Below are positions 1 through 10,239 of a DNA stretch of 64,000 nt, one piece after another. The notes below the pieces were generated by a model that did no database searches, was not told the DNA's origin, and saw nothing but the letters and a program-made list of their open reading frames with translations. Source of the DNA: Arion vulgaris. Taxonomy: Eukaryota; Mollusca; Gastropoda; Stylommatophora; Arionidae. Location of the stretch: the NCBI GenBank assembly GCA_020796225.1, contig CM036758.1, positions 31,341,647 to 31,405,646 on the forward strand, read 5' to 3'. Both the position numbers and the translations under genes were made by a program. Each line of letters opens with the position of its first letter. Within the stretch, counting starts at the first letter, position 1.

Positions 1-99
1 CTAACAACTACGCTACTGCGGCTCTCATATCAAATTATACTAACCAATTATACAAGGTCATTCTGGGTTGAAGGGCAATGAGAGAGAGGATGCACGGCA

Positions 100-640
100 A
101 GAAATGCTACGATCGAAAATGGGTCTTTTATGGACAAAAGCAACATCATCAACGCTCTAAGAAAAGCAATACGCTCAGAAGATTTCAACGAAGAAGATAA
201 ATGGTATTCTCTATCTCGGTTGTGCAAATTATGCATACCGATAGATGAGGCAAGACAGGAAACCCACGAGAAACCCTGTAGATAAATCAACCAACACAGA
301 ACAGGAGTTGTCAGTCTAAGCACACTGAAATAGATGCTTGGAGGAGATCAGAGCAATCAAGGACATGTAAGATAATCCTCAAATGAACAGTGAACAGCAT
401 CAGTACTAGACCATCAAGAAACAACAAATTAAATGGTTCGGTCCCACAAGCAGATTACCAACAACAGTGTGCCTCAAAGAGCAATGTTACTATGATACAT
501 TGGATACAAAGCAAAAGGCAGTCCATGCAAAAGATGGACTCAGAGATAACAAGGGTGACGAAAAATACAGTTTATGAGGTGCACACGAAAGCTTGTTCTA
601 TAAATTTCTTCTAATTCTGATGCTGTGAGACAAAACAGGA
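100..640 (+). mobile_element. LINE 3'-end fragments (two families)
   Basis: Plus strand 110-370 encodes a decayed LINE C-terminus (NALRKAIRSEDFNEEDKWYS, later RTGVVSLSTLK), matched by copies at 950-1250 and 40210-40620. From about 385 it switches to the 3' end of another LINE ([14 protein letters not shown] sequence), which ends at the recurrent GTGAGACAAAACAGGATTAGA motif near 630. Confidence 0.7.
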
Positions 641-665
641 TTAGATAAAAGAAAAAGATACTAAC

Positions 666-816
666 CGACAGAAGTCTTAATGTCAGCAGGGAAAAGATGC
701 CAGTCTCCATGCGGATCAGGTCTCTCAATCCGAATAAGATGAGACAAGTCAGCAGCAAACTCAATCACGCTGTTGTATCCGTAGGATTTGGGCAATAAAT
801 CCTGTTTAAACTCATC
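666..816 (-). CDS. TDRD5/7-like exon 4 (LOTUS 3)
   Basis: Acceptor TTCCGTCAG, donor GTCG|GTTAGT. It reads DEFKQDLLPKSYGYNSVIEF, then AADLSHLIRIERPDPHGDWH and LFPADIKTSVG, with the LOTUS signature (YGY/F)-x-S-(V/L)-x-x-(F/L)...(I/V)-x-R-(I/V). Open frame continues upstream of the chosen acceptor as FFYRDFRQ, which also fits the domain, so the true 5' boundary may be a little further up. Confidence 0.72.
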
Positions 817-3800
817 CTGACGGAAGTCCCGATAGAAGAAATTTTAATTAATAGATGGCAACAAATAAACAAATTAAAAATAAAGTATTGTATGTGTTAA
901 ACATTCTTGATCGAAGGTCATAACAAAAAAGGCTAAACATTAATAAGGAAAGACAAAAACGACATCATCAATGCTTTAAGAGAAAAACACACTCTGAAGA
1001 TTTCAACTAAGAAGATAGAGCGTATTGTCTATCTCGGTTGCACAAATTATGCGCACTGATAAGTGCAGCAAGATGAGGAAAACCACGAGAGAACCCCCAG
1101 TAGATACATCAACCACCACAGAACGGGAGTTGTTAGTCTAAACACACTGAAATTCATGCTTGGATGGAGATTGGAGCAATTATGGACATGACCGATGTAG
1201 ATGATCATCAAATGAACAATGAAAGACAAGGATGATGAGAATTAACAAAGCAAATGACACACTAATCTCCTTGGTTGTAGCTCTACGTCAAGTTGTAGAA
1301 TCCATGCACATATTTTGCCAGCAATGTAGACAGAGGAATGGAAAGAGATATCAGAATAAGAATAACATAAGAGAAGAGGAGCTTTCATTGCAATAAAAAC
1401 ATGTGGCAGTCTAAAAATAAATTAAATCTAGAACCAAAATTAGACTTTAAATACGCAGAGTGTTTACGGGCCCAAATTTGGGGTGTAAAGAATAGAACCA
1501 CTGTTACCTGCCACGCATGTCGTAAGAGGTGACTAAGGAGGTTTGGCTGAAATCGGATGCATGTGTCCTAAACGTGTAGAAGTCTATGCGTTTAGGAGCC
1601 TACAAAACCAATGTGCAACGTATACACGTTCTGGGCAAAGATCAAACATATCACAAAGAGTGATTAAAATTGGTCGTAAGAAACAACGCAAAGAAGAAGA
1701 CGACTTTAAATCCAATGTTAAAGCAGTTCTACTTCTTTCTTTTCTCTAATCATGTTTTGCTGCAGAGCGTCAGGATAAGAGAAGATTTCTAGAACAGGTT
1801 TTTGTGTGTGGTTATTTCTGAGGTCCACCTTTCGTCTTGTATCCACTGTATCAGAGTAGCATTGCTCTTTGAGGTGTACTGTCTGTTGGTAATCTGTTGA
1901 TGTGGCCAAACTATTTAATTTGTTGTTTCTCTATGAAGTTTATTACTGATGTTGTACCCACTTTTTTCCTGATGGTACAATCTAATTTATGCTCACAGAA
2001 TTATGAAGAGTTCTATTGTATGGGTCAGAAACATGGAGAATAACTGAAACAATAACAAATAAATTGCAACCATCCATCAACTGTCATCTGCACAGAATAA
2101 TGGGACTGAGATATGATAGTGTCACAAATAAGGAGTTTATGGATAGAATGAGACAGATTCCAGTGACAAAAAGATGTAAAGAAAAGAATTTGCATAGGGT
2201 CAACAAGAGAATATCAACATCATCATCCAAAGAGGTGCTGGAGATGGGTCGAACATGTGTTACTCATGGAGACTAACTCTGTCACAAAAAATGCACTGAG
2301 ATGGACACTAGAGAGTAAATGAAAGTGTAGAAGACCAAAAACGAATTGGAGAAATGTGGAACAAGAACTGAAAGAAATGAATCATAGCTGGAACACAATA
2401 CAGAAGACAGCCAAGAATAGAGAAGAATGGTGTGAAATTTGTTGTTGCCCTAAGCACCAGGGGCATCGCAGGCTAGAAAGTGAGAGAGAGGAGGTTACAA
2501 CTAGATTACGCCAACACACAAATACATTAAAACAAATGACTTTCTTGACAAGAATTCTGCTAGCAGTTACAGACCTTGTATTCAAATGACAGGCGGCTTG
2601 CATACAGCCCTTTTGAACGCCTTGCCATGATCTGAAATACCAAAACCTACAATTAGATTCTACATTATCATCAGTAGATCATTTTGTGTAGCTAATGTTT
2701 TAAAAGCATTAAATTTGACTACAGCACAGTAGGGTTGTGGAACTGCAAGTTATATAGTTTTAAAACTATAGCGGTCTCTGTGGCGTAAAGGTTAGGTGCT
2801 AGCCTCTCTTTCCAAAGGTACTCGGTTCACTCCTTGTGAGCCATTGGGATATTTTCCAGAGATACCTGATCTCAGTGTAGTGAGATCGAGTTTCTAGCCC
2901 TATCGAGACAGACAATGAAACATATGTCATGTGTTCAATCTGAAAATGTAAAAGAACCTATGGTAGTTCAAAATCAAGAAAAGCAGGCTGGAAATAGTTG
3001 CCAGGAAAATTCATTAGAAAAGATCAAAAATAAACCGAGTGCAATGATGATGGCCCTATCAATCAATCAATCAAACCTTGAGAAGAAATGATCAAAGAAT
3101 ACCAAAGCAGACATTGAAGTGGGAGGCAAAGGTTTCAAGAAAGAGAGGATGCCCTAGGAAAACTCTGAAATGAACTTTACTGAGAGAGGCAAGAAATATT
3201 GATCTCAATTCCATGAAAGAGGAAAGAGCGAGAGTTCTGGACAAGAGTTATTGAGAAATTAAAAACTTCAGGCCATATTAAAATATAATGTACAAGAGCA
3301 ATATATATATATATATAAAATAAGTACGCTCGAGACATTTTGATAAAACAGTATAAAAATTGATCTATGCATTTGAATGCGCAACAGAAGAATACCCAGA
3401 GTACCATGGACAGAACTAGAAACAATCTCACAACAACTGGGTCTGACTATTCATGGGAAAAAACAAAGATCATGAGATTATATGCTAATTCCAGAGACCT
3501 GATCATATTGAAGGGAAGACCATCATAACTGGCATAGCGTACAATTGATCATAGGCTCAGATCACATACAAATCACACAGAGTGGTTAACAAGTGGTCGA
3601 TATGGAGCGTTCGATGAAGAAGACAAGATGACACAGATGAAGATGTTAGGATTAGAATGCAAAAAGCAAGATCAACATTTACCATTCTGAAGAACATATG
3701 GAGTTCAAGAATGATCAGGAATAAAATTGAACATTTGGAGTTCAAGAATGATCATGAATAAAACTAAGATAATGATATTTAACTCAAATGTTAAGGATGT

Positions 3801-6800
3801 CCTTCTGTATAGAATGTAGACCACCATAAATTTGCAGACATTCATCAATAGATGCCTGCACAGGATCACACACAAGGGAGCTGTGGAATAGAGTGGGACA
3901 AAGGCAAGTGGAACAAGAGATAAGGGGCAGAAGGTGGCGATGGATAGGACACACACTGAGGAGACCTCCCGACAGCATCATACGACAGGCCCCTAGATGG
4001 AACCTCCAGGGTAATAAGGGTAAGGGAAGACCCAGGAACACATGGAGATGGGACTTGTAAACAGAATTCAAGAAAATGGAAAGAGAGTGGAGAGATCTGG
4101 AAAAGATGGCCTTGGATAGAAGGGCTTGGAAAACTGGTTGCGAACCTATGCCTCCATAGGGGTGAAAGGTTAAGAAGACCATGGACAGATGAAAGAACAA
4201 ATATGTCCAGTTTGCAACAGTTTAAAATTGAAGAGAGTGGTAGAGGTTTTTTATTGTCTGCTTTGAATTCAGGCATAGTCATGGCACCCCTGACTGAATT
4301 TTGCATGAAGGTTCGCTTTCCGAATCACCAGTGTCCCTCCCCATTCAAGCGAGCCTTTGTTTTTCTTATAACCAGCAATGATAAGGAAATATGCCATCTC
4401 TGCTGACAGGGACGGAGCCATGTGGGCAAACCCGGTGCAATGAAGTCAATCCTTCGCCTTTGGACCCTTCTTGATGAAGTTCAATACTGATGTTGTACCC
4501 ACTTTTTTTCTTATGTCTTCATTACTAAACCAGTCTTCTCTTGATAACAAGAAACATAAAGGCTGAATTATTTAATTTGTTGTTTCGCAGTTCAGTACTG
4601 ATGTATCCACTTTTTTCCTTATGTCTTCATTTCTAAACCAGTCTTCTCTTGATAAAAAGAAACATACACTTACACTTCTGATACGATTTTGTACAATTAG
4701 AGGTATGTTGATTGTCTTGTCTAGATTTGAAATATCGCCATCAGAGCTGTTAGCATCTTCTGTCTCTTCCTGAGGTTGGTCTGAAATTACAATAGGTATT
4801 TTGTGATTGTTGATGGACTGGTAAGTATAGAGGCCAAGTATGGTGTGTATGAGGTCGACCAGGGGAGTTGAGCATGTGAAGTATAATAGGTTTGTGGGGG
4901 CATAGGAGATGGCTGTTTGTGGGAGAAGCTGTTTGTGGGATAAAGATGTTCATGTAATTGGGGACAAAGATTGCTGTGTATGTGAGGAAACAGATGTTTT
5001 GTGTTTGTGGCGGGCAAAGATGGTCATGTATGTGGAGATAAAGATGTTCGTGTATGTGGAGACAACGGTTATCATGTGTATGGGGACAAAGATGGTTGTG
5101 TATGTGGGGACAAAATTATTTGTACATGTGCTGACCACAAAAGACATGCTAATGTAAACCACAAGAAGGTTTCTACATGCGTGTCTAAAGTAGAAGGATT
5201 GACTTCACCCCACCGGGTTTTACCCCATATGGCTTGATCCCTCTCCGCAGAAATGGCTTCCCTTGTGAACAGAGCGGTGCAGTCCAGATTCAAACCAATG
5301 ACCTTAGGAAGCATGACGGCAAAGGTGTAAGTCACAGAGAACCTAGAATTGTATTATGTTGTATGTACAAGATACATGTATGTTAGCCACAAACAATCCT
5401 TCATCCACGATGATAAGACTCACCATTGTGAAAAGTTGGTCTAATGGGAATTTTAGTATGTTCTCCGCATTCATTGAAAATGATGCTGTCTGCATAATGT
5501 TCTTCTCGAACCCTTCATGTCTTTTTATATGTCCAAAATACCTCAATTTTTGCATTCTTATTTGCATCATTGTAGCATCAGCTAATTTTCTTTGATTTTG
5601 AGTTCTGGATAGATCTATTTGTTCTCTTCTCTGTCCATGATATACGGAGGACTCTTCAGTAACACTTATATTCGAAAGCACATATATGTTTTCCACTGCC
5701 TTGTTAAATGTCCATGCTTCACATCCATACATTTTCACTGGGTATATGCATGCTCTTAGTATTTTGATCTTTTGGTTTCCTTTCAGTTCCGTTACATACC
5801 TTTTTAGTTGTTAATTTTTTTTTTTTTCATCAATGATCTGTCAATTAAACTAAACTAAGCAGGTGGGAGCCGAGAGACTCACTGTGGTCAAACCTATGCA
5901 GTGAAACAAATATCACGGGAGAAACTACAACTGACAAACTGATGATAGAACAAGTTTTAATTTTTCTAATTTCCACTTACCCATCTGTAAGGCTGGCTTT
6001 GAAGGAGCTTGCAACCTATCTGCAAATATGGCTGGCTTTGATGGATTTAGAGATCTGTCTGTCTGTGTGACTGGCTTCGATGGAGTTTGAAATCTGTCTG
6101 TCTGTGTGACTGGCTTCGATGGAGTTTTAAATCTGTCAGTCTGTGTGACTGGACTTCATGGAGTTTGCAATCCATCTGTAAATAAGGCTGGCTTTGATGG
6201 AGTTTCAAATCTGTCCGTCTGTATGACTGGTTGTGATCTATCTGTCTGTACGACAGGTTGTGATCCATCTGTCTGTACGACTGGTTGCGGGCTATCTGTC
6301 TGTATGACTGGCTGCGGTCTATCTGTCTGTGGGACTGGCTTAGATGGAATTTGAAATATTTTTGACTGTTGTTTCTCCTCTATTGCTGGTATGTAACGCC
6401 TCTGACTTTCCTCTAAAGCCTGCGCCGCTGAGATTGACATAACCCATGTTTCTCCAGCGGACAGCTGCTTCAACACCACCAAGTCAGTAAGACTAGCAAG
6501 TAGTTCATAAATGTTTGGAAACCCAAGCGTCAGGATCAAAGTAAATCCAAAATGTTTGCAAAATATTGTACAAAAATGTCAAGGCACACCGTCTGTATAG
6601 TCGAACAATTTTGTGGATCATACCATGGAGGTATGCAGATATCGATGGTAAATTCTCTTGATCCGATTGAGAGTTATTTGGTGGCTGCTTCGTGATGGAT
6701 TGATGTATATGAGCGCTCTCTCTCTCAGGTCTCCTTGATTCTGCATAACCGGCAAGGCTACTTTCTCTTCCACCCTTTTTATTTCTGTCTCCGCATCGTT

Positions 6801-7811
6801 TTGGGGGCCACACACGATGGGCGTTTATTACCTAAGGCTCCATATTGTTTCAGTATCCAACTTTTGACTAGACACAAGTTTTGAATGTGTTTGGTGGAGT
6901 TGTCAGATCGCCAGTTAGTACAGAACATTATTCCTACGGGTTATCTGTCAAACAGAAAAATATATGAATAATCATATACACATAAGAAGAGGTTTATATG
7001 GAAATGATATATGAACAAGTGGGGAAACAACATTCAAGAGAAGAAGTATTAAGAAGACGATACATGAACCGAAGTGCAATGATGATGGTCCTATCAATCA
7101 ATCGCTACATGAACAAGTGGGGAACAGAACATTCAGGAGAAGAGATATGTAAGGAGATGATATATGAACAAGTTGAGGAACAGAACATTCAGGAGAAGAG
7201 GTATATATAAAGAGAAGAGGTATGTAAGGAGACGATACATGAACATGGACCGAAGTGTGATGTTGATGGTCCTATCAATCAATCAATCAATCAATACATG
7301 AACAAGTGGGGAACAGGTTTGTCATGACAAGTGAAGAACAAAGCATGCAGAAGAGGTTTGTCGGGACAAGTGGAAAACAGAGCAGGCAGAAGAAGAGGTT
7401 TGTCGGGACAAGTGAAAAACAGAGCATGCAGAAGAAGAGGTTTGTCAGGACAAGTGGAAAACAGAGCAGGCAGAAGAAGAGGTTTGTCGGGACAAGTGGA
7501 AAACAGAGCATGCAGAAGAAGAGGTTTATGGGACAAGTGGGAAAACAGAGCATACAGGAGAAGCGGTCTGTCAGAGAAAAGATACATGAACAAGTAGAAA
7601 ATTCTGGTATAGTTACCCCAACAGTGTCCGGAATGTCTTGCAAAAACTCTTCTGTATTTTTGTAACCTAGTTCCTTGCTGGGCAGCGCTTCCCCTATAAA
7701 CAGAAAATAGTCCTTCTCCAACTCTGGCAAGGTTAGTCCAACTGGTGCAGACAAGAGCAATGACCTGATCTCCTTCTTAATATCCTCTATCCTCTTTGCA
7801 TGTTCTGTCAT
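666..7811 (-). CDS. TDRD5/TDRD7-like LOTUS-domain gene, 5' part (four exons; 3' part outside window)
   Basis: LOTUS (OST-HTH) plus tudor proteins such as TDRD5, TDRD7 and Drosophila Tejas/Tapas act in germ granules and the piRNA pathway; that role is from the family. Seen here: start Met and first LOTUS in exon 1 (KKEIRSLLL...LGYKNTEEFLQDIPD), a second LOTUS in exon 2 (HFGFTLILTLGFPNIYELLA), a TDRD7-like IPLIVQNRIRS in exon 3 and the rest of a third LOTUS in exon 4 (SYGYNSVIEFAADLSHLIRI). Phases 1-to-1 and 0-to-0 join exons 2-3 and 3-4, though about 15 LOTUS residues between exons 3 and 4 are unaccounted for, so a small exon may be missing. Tudor domains are not in the window. Confidence 0.8.
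950..1250 (+). mobile_element. LINE C-terminal fragment
   Basis: Decayed copy of the element at 110-370 and 40210-40620 (AATGCTTTAAGAG... through CGGGAGTTGTTAGTCTAAAC). These repeat the C-terminal RNase-H-side region of a non-LTR ORF2 ([16 protein letters not shown] in the best copy). Confidence 0.65.
1467..1705 (+). mobile_element. SINE family C
   Basis: About 240 bp, sharing CCAAATTTGGGGTGTAAAG, the core CGCATGTCGTAAGAGG and the 3' body GTGCAACGTATACACGTTCT with copies at 9375, 23676, 49525, 53345 and 61072. The number of copies on both strands and the fixed ends identify it as a SINE. Confidence 0.85.
1718..1965 (-). mobile_element. LINE 3'-end fragment (family g)
   Basis: Minus strand carries the recurrent LINE end (…[13 protein letters not shown]…, ending AAAACATGATTAGAG). 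Copies recur at 4465, 17480, 26210 and 52610 on the minus strand and at 385, 38880 and 39590 on the plus strand. Confidence 0.7.
1980..2600 (+). mobile_element. LINE ORF2 C-terminal fragment
   Basis: Plus-strand frames read VWVRNMENN, ITNKLQPSINCHLHRIMGLR, then NWRNVEQELKEMNHSWNTIQ and NREEWCEI, the usual end of an RTE-like ORF2 (family form TWRRDLE...REEWR). Several stops and frameshifts; non-functional. Confidence 0.75.
2772..3077 (+). mobile_element. SINE family B
   Basis: tRNA-like head (GGCGTAAAGGTTAGGTGCTA ... GGTACTCGGTTCACTCC as boxes A and B), a body with AGATACCTGATCTCAGTGTA, and a simple tail of TCAA repeats after GCAATGATGATGGCCCTA. Fuller copies are at 16890-17325 and 62188-62632; this one lacks the middle section. 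Confidence 0.85.
3078..3290 (+). mobile_element. LINE 3' fragment
   Basis: Same sequence as the minus-strand LINE end at 29160-29400 (AAATGATCAAAGAATA, AACTTTACTGAGAGAGGCAA), here on the plus strand and decayed. Confidence 0.65.
3480..3640 (+). mobile_element. SINE family E, 3' part
   Basis: Contains GGCTCAGATCACATACAAAT and AACAAGTGGTCGATATGGAG followed by GAAGAAGAC, the shared 3' half of family E seen at 16025, 21682 and 60187. Confidence 0.8.
3645..4165 (+). mobile_element. LINE ORF2 C-terminal fragment
   Basis: Plus strand reads IRMQKARSTFTILKNIWSSR, then LQTFINRCLHRI, then [20 protein letters not shown] and [11 protein letters not shown] before a stop. This is the end of an RTE-like ORF2, the same family as the minus-strand copy at 32399-32935. 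Confidence 0.75.
4166..4394. other. Unassigned intronic sequence
   Basis: An open plus-strand frame exists here (from 4203), but it has no recognisable domain and no splice support. I see no gene. Confidence 0.4.
4395..4480 (+). mobile_element. SINE family F fragment
   Basis: GACAGGGACGGAGCCATGTG ... CCGGTGCAATGAAGTCAATC is shared with 25600-25765 and 51425-51665 (plus) and with 5165, 19970 and 34985 (minus). Confidence 0.7.
4465..4672 (-). mobile_element. LINE family g fragments, tandemly duplicated
   Basis: Two successive copies of the minus-strand segment (…ATGTCTTCATT..CTAAACCAGTCTTCTCTTGA) with different truncations, directly abutting the donor of TDRD-like exon 3. Confidence 0.65.
4674..4780 (-). 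CDS. TDRD5/7-like exon 3 (acidic linker, start of LOTUS 3)
   Basis: 107-nt exon, acceptor TTGTAATTTCAG, donor AGAAGT|GTAAGT. It reads QPQEETEDANSSDGDISNLD, then KTINIPLIVQNRIRS. VQNRI(K/R) opens the second LOTUS of TDRD7 as I remember it. Phase 1 in (matches exon 2) and phase 0 out (matches exon 4). Minus-strand LINE fragments lie immediately downstream. Confidence 0.72.
4895..5130. repeat. Degenerate minisatellite, about 27 bp unit
   Basis: Units like GTGTATGTGGGGACAAAGAT repeat about eight times with variation. Both strands stay open over it, a common property of such repeats, so I do not call a gene. Confidence 0.7.
5165..5345 (-). mobile_element. SINE family F, minus strand
   Basis: Contains GAAGGATTGACTTCACCCCA and CCCCATATGGCTTGATCC, the reverse complement of the family F 3' half, plus a B-box-like ATTGGTTTGAATCTGG on the minus strand. 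Confidence 0.65.
5343..5815 (-). mobile_element. LINE ORF2 C-terminal fragment
   Basis: Minus frames give ILRACIYPVKMYGCEAWTFN, then [20 protein letters not shown], then KLRYFGHIKRHEG. Same family as 14495-15345 and 50903-51280 (plus) and 28050-28380 (minus). It ends in a poly-T run at 5816-5826. Confidence 0.75.
5981..6831 (-). CDS. TDRD5/7-like exon 2 (linker, LOTUS 2, Q/T/P repeat), two small frame breaks
   Basis: Acceptor GCCTTAG at 6833-6832, donor GATGG|GTAAGT. A basic hydrophilic linker (RCGDRNKKGGRESSLAGYAE) leads to LPSISAYLHGMIHKIVRLYR, then LOTUS 2. Frame changes inside LOTUS 2 at a T-run (plus-strand AAAA at 6560-6563): adding one T joins FLYNI to FCKHFGF and restores the domain. 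Then follow KQLSAGETWVMSIS and a run of about ten 33-36-bp repeats (units like TPSKPVTQTDRF) to the donor. One repeat near 6153-6160 has a compensating -1/+1 pair that makes a TGA. Confidence 0.78.
6048..6350 (-). repeat. In-exon tandem repeat, 33-36 bp unit
   Basis: Plus-strand units like TCTGTCTGTGTGACTGGCTT repeat about nine times within TDRD-like exon 2 and encode 11-12-residue units rich in P, Q, T and D. Unit lengths are multiples of 3 except for the damaged unit near 6155. Confidence 0.8.
6975..7305 (+). repeat. Minisatellite with SINE-tail pieces
   Basis: About five degenerate copies of a unit containing GAACAAGTGGGGAACAGAAC and AGGAGAAGAGG, two of them interrupted by the family B SINE tail (CCGAAGTGCAATGATGATGG then TCAA repeats). 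It lies in TDRD-like intron 1. Confidence 0.65.
7306..7560 (+). repeat. Minisatellite, 42-bp unit, about 6 copies
   Basis: Unit AAGAGGTTTGTCGGGACAAG plus TGGAAAACAGAGCAGGCAGA; the period of 42 keeps frames open on both strands. It starts about 56 bp inside TDRD-like intron 1, downstream of the exon 1 donor. Confidence 0.85.
7617..7811 (-). CDS. TDRD5/7-like exon 1 (start codon, LOTUS 1)
   Basis: ATG at 7809-7811; 65 codons; donor GTTGGG|GTAACT. It reads MTEHAKRIEDIKKEIRSLLL, then APVGLTLPELEKDYFLFIGE, then KELGYKNTEEFLQDIPDTVG. TDRD5 has [22 protein letters not shown]...LGYRSTMELVLDMPDVVRV at its N-terminus, which also supports this start. A 42-bp minisatellite begins about 56 bp into the following intron. 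Confidence 0.87.
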
Positions 7812-7904
7812 GGTGCCTATTTGACAGCTAAAATGTGACAAATTTAAAAATGTGACAAGTTTAATATGTGAGTTACTGAATGATAAGTCTTCTTCTTGGC
7901 GCTC

Positions 7905-8110
7905 CATATGACCACTTGTTAAACCCGCTTTGTAATTGATCTGAGCCTATGAGTGATTGTACACTGTGCCAGTTATACGTCTACAAGTAGGCCAACACAT
8001 CCGATTTCTGCAAATCTTTTTACTTACTAGGGTAGCTTTCTAGGCCCCCTAACTCAGTCACCTCTTATGTTATGCCTTGTAGGTTGCAGTGTTACTATTC
8101 TTTGCTCAGC
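7905..8110 (-). mobile_element. SINE family E
   Basis: Minus-strand copy: ACCACTTGTTAAACCCGCTT, TGATCTGAGCCTATGAGTGA, TAGGCCAACACATCCGATTT and CCTTGTAGGTTGCAGTGTTA all match family E. Confidence 0.8.
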
Positions 8111-8424
8111 TTCGAACCTTGACAGTTCATCCACTATAAATTGAGCACAACTGACTGATTTTTGCTCCTCCTAACCTTCACATTTTGTTAGACATTGCTT
8201 AAAAACATCACACACTAACTAGAAAATTCAGCTGAAACAATAAACAAAAATGCCATTGGCATCTACATAAACCGAACAGACTTTGCAACACCACAAATTA
8301 ATTGAGAAAATATAGGAAAAAAATTGACAAAAAGCAGAAATGTTTATTTCATAAATTAACAAGTACCATGCAGATTTATTGGTTTGTTAAAGTAAGGAAG
8401 AAAAAAAATTGAATATCAATGTTA
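8111..8424. other. Intergenic, no feature recognised
   Basis: AT-rich sequence just upstream of the TDRD-like start codon side. It could hold a 5' UTR exon or promoter, but I see no TATA, splice or coding signal that I would defend. Confidence 0.4.
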
Positions 8425-8945
8425 GGATTGACTGGACCATCATCAATGCACTTCGGTGAGTTACCATATGTGCTACGATCTCTTTCTTACACTGGAAAAT
8501 CTCAGCGGCAGGTCATAAACTCTGAAGTACCAGCAAAGTCACGATATAATTTAGAAGATGAAGATATTTTATAGGATTTTTAACAAAAACTTTTCTAATG
8601 AATTTTGCCAGGATAGCTGTTTTCCCAGCCTGCTCTTCTTGATTTTGAACTGCCATGGGTTCTTTTCTTCTTTGGTTGTCACACTGCTACCGGGTTGTTG
8701 CCCAGTGTCGTGGTTTTCTGTTTTGTCTTGCGCTGTTCTGGTGGCTTGGGTGATTGTTATTTTTGCTCTTTCACAGGATTCTGCTATGCCATCTAACCAT
8801 CTTTTTCGTGGTCTTCCTCTCTGCCTTCTTACCTATACTGAGATCAGAGATCTTTGGAAAATATCGTGGCGCTCACGATGGGGTGGATCAGTACATTTCA
8901 AGCGAGAGACGAGCACCTAACCTCTACGCCAGAGACCCTCTAATG
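8425..8945 (-). mobile_element. SINE family B, split by an insertion
   Basis: The reverse complement matches family B at both ends: 8455-8665 (ACTTCGGTGAG, CTCTTTCTTACACTGGAAAA) and 8826-8945 (GAGATCAGAGATCTTTGGAA, CTAACCTCTACGCCAGAGAC). The stretch 8666-8825 is foreign to the SINE and may be a LINE piece. Confidence 0.65.
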
Positions 8946-9370
8946 TTAGGAAAAAAACCTATTAAAGTGCATTGACTGGTTTGAAATGTAAGAGGGGCAA
9001 TGCAACACATATCCCTACTTCTACATAAGATCGGAACATCGCGCTAGAAAGCTCAAGCGTCAAAGACACAGAAGGAGATGACAGATTTTAAAGTAACGTA
9101 GGTTTATAGTATTACAATACATTTCTGTACATTACTACTCTTATATTGAAGTTGTTCATTGATCGTTTTGTAAAATTAAATACAATATGTATGTATTATT
9201 CATGTTTAAAAGATTTCATTTTCATCCTAAGCCGGAGAGAAATTACGTTACTGTACGTAAAGTCTTAAGAGACTTTTGTTATCCGTCAAAGCTCTGGTCC
9301 AGACGGTGATGGTTAATCGAGGTTCTACTGTACTGTACCAAAAGGCCATAATAAAACCAAGGATAATTCT
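8946..9370. other. Intergenic, no feature recognised
   Basis: AT-rich sequence without a recognisable ORF, RNA gene or repeat. Confidence 0.4.
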
Positions 9371-9374
9371 TACT

Positions 9375-9620
9375 GCAAGACTTCTTCTTCTTTGCGTTGT
9401 TCTTTCACGACCAATTTTAATCACTCTTTGTGATATGTTTGATCTTTGCCAAGAACGTGTATACGTTGCACATTGGTTTGGTAGGCCCTAACGCATAGAC
9501 TTCTACGTTTAGGGCGTGCATCGATTTCAGCCAAACATCCTTAGTGCCTCTTACGACATGCATGGCAGGTAACAGTGGTTCTATTCTTTACATCCCAAAT
9601 TTGGGCCCGGTAACCACTTG
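9375..9620 (-). mobile_element. SINE family C
   Basis: Full-length minus-strand copy from CTTCTTCTTTGCGTTGTTCT to ATCCCAAATTTGGGCCCGGT. Confidence 0.85.
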
Positions 9621-9624
9621 GGCG

Positions 9625-10099
9625 CTGCAAGACTTGAGTAGAATGCATGTGATGATCAGAAAAATCTATATTCAATTTTGATTGTGAGCTTAGTACTCAC
9701 ATTATGCTTAGTAATAAAATCCAAGACATTTTTGTGAATAATAAAAACATAAACTGTACTGATTTATACTGACATAAGAATTAAAAACAGTCCATATATT
9801 TCTAGAAGTATCTATTATATGTTTGGTATTTTTAGACAATATTCGGACAGTGTTAATTTTATATGTTCCGTCGATTCGCAATAGAGAAAAACAATTGCTG
9901 TCATTTGTTTCTGTTACCAACTCTTCTTTGTACCAAATTAAACATCGCTGAATCATTGTAAATGTGATGCTGTGCTTTTGTAGTTGAATATCGATAAGTG
10001 TAGGCTGCAAAACCACTGCCCAAACAAAATTCATCAACAAATATTAAAATACAAATTCCCACACAATTTTTTACTGCCTGCATATTTAAATTACATCAA
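9625..10099. other. Intergenic, no feature recognised
   Basis: AT-rich. A minus-strand open frame of 110 codons (9708-10040) shows no domain and ordinary AT-rich composition; I do not call it. Confidence 0.4.
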
Positions 10100-10238
10100 T
10101 GAGCCTTGCCAGTGCTACAGAGGTTGTGTACTGCCTCTGAGTTCTTTCTATGTAAGAAAGAGATTGATGCGCACATCCTTATTACTTATTCATATTAACC
10201 GAACTGCAATGATGATGGGCAGGACCAATCAATGAATC
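10100..10238 (+). mobile_element. SINE family B, 3' part
   Basis: ATGTAAGAAAGAGATTGATG and AACTGCAATGATGATGGGCA followed by AATCAATGAATCAATCAATT. Confidence 0.75.
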
Positions 10239-10239
10239 A

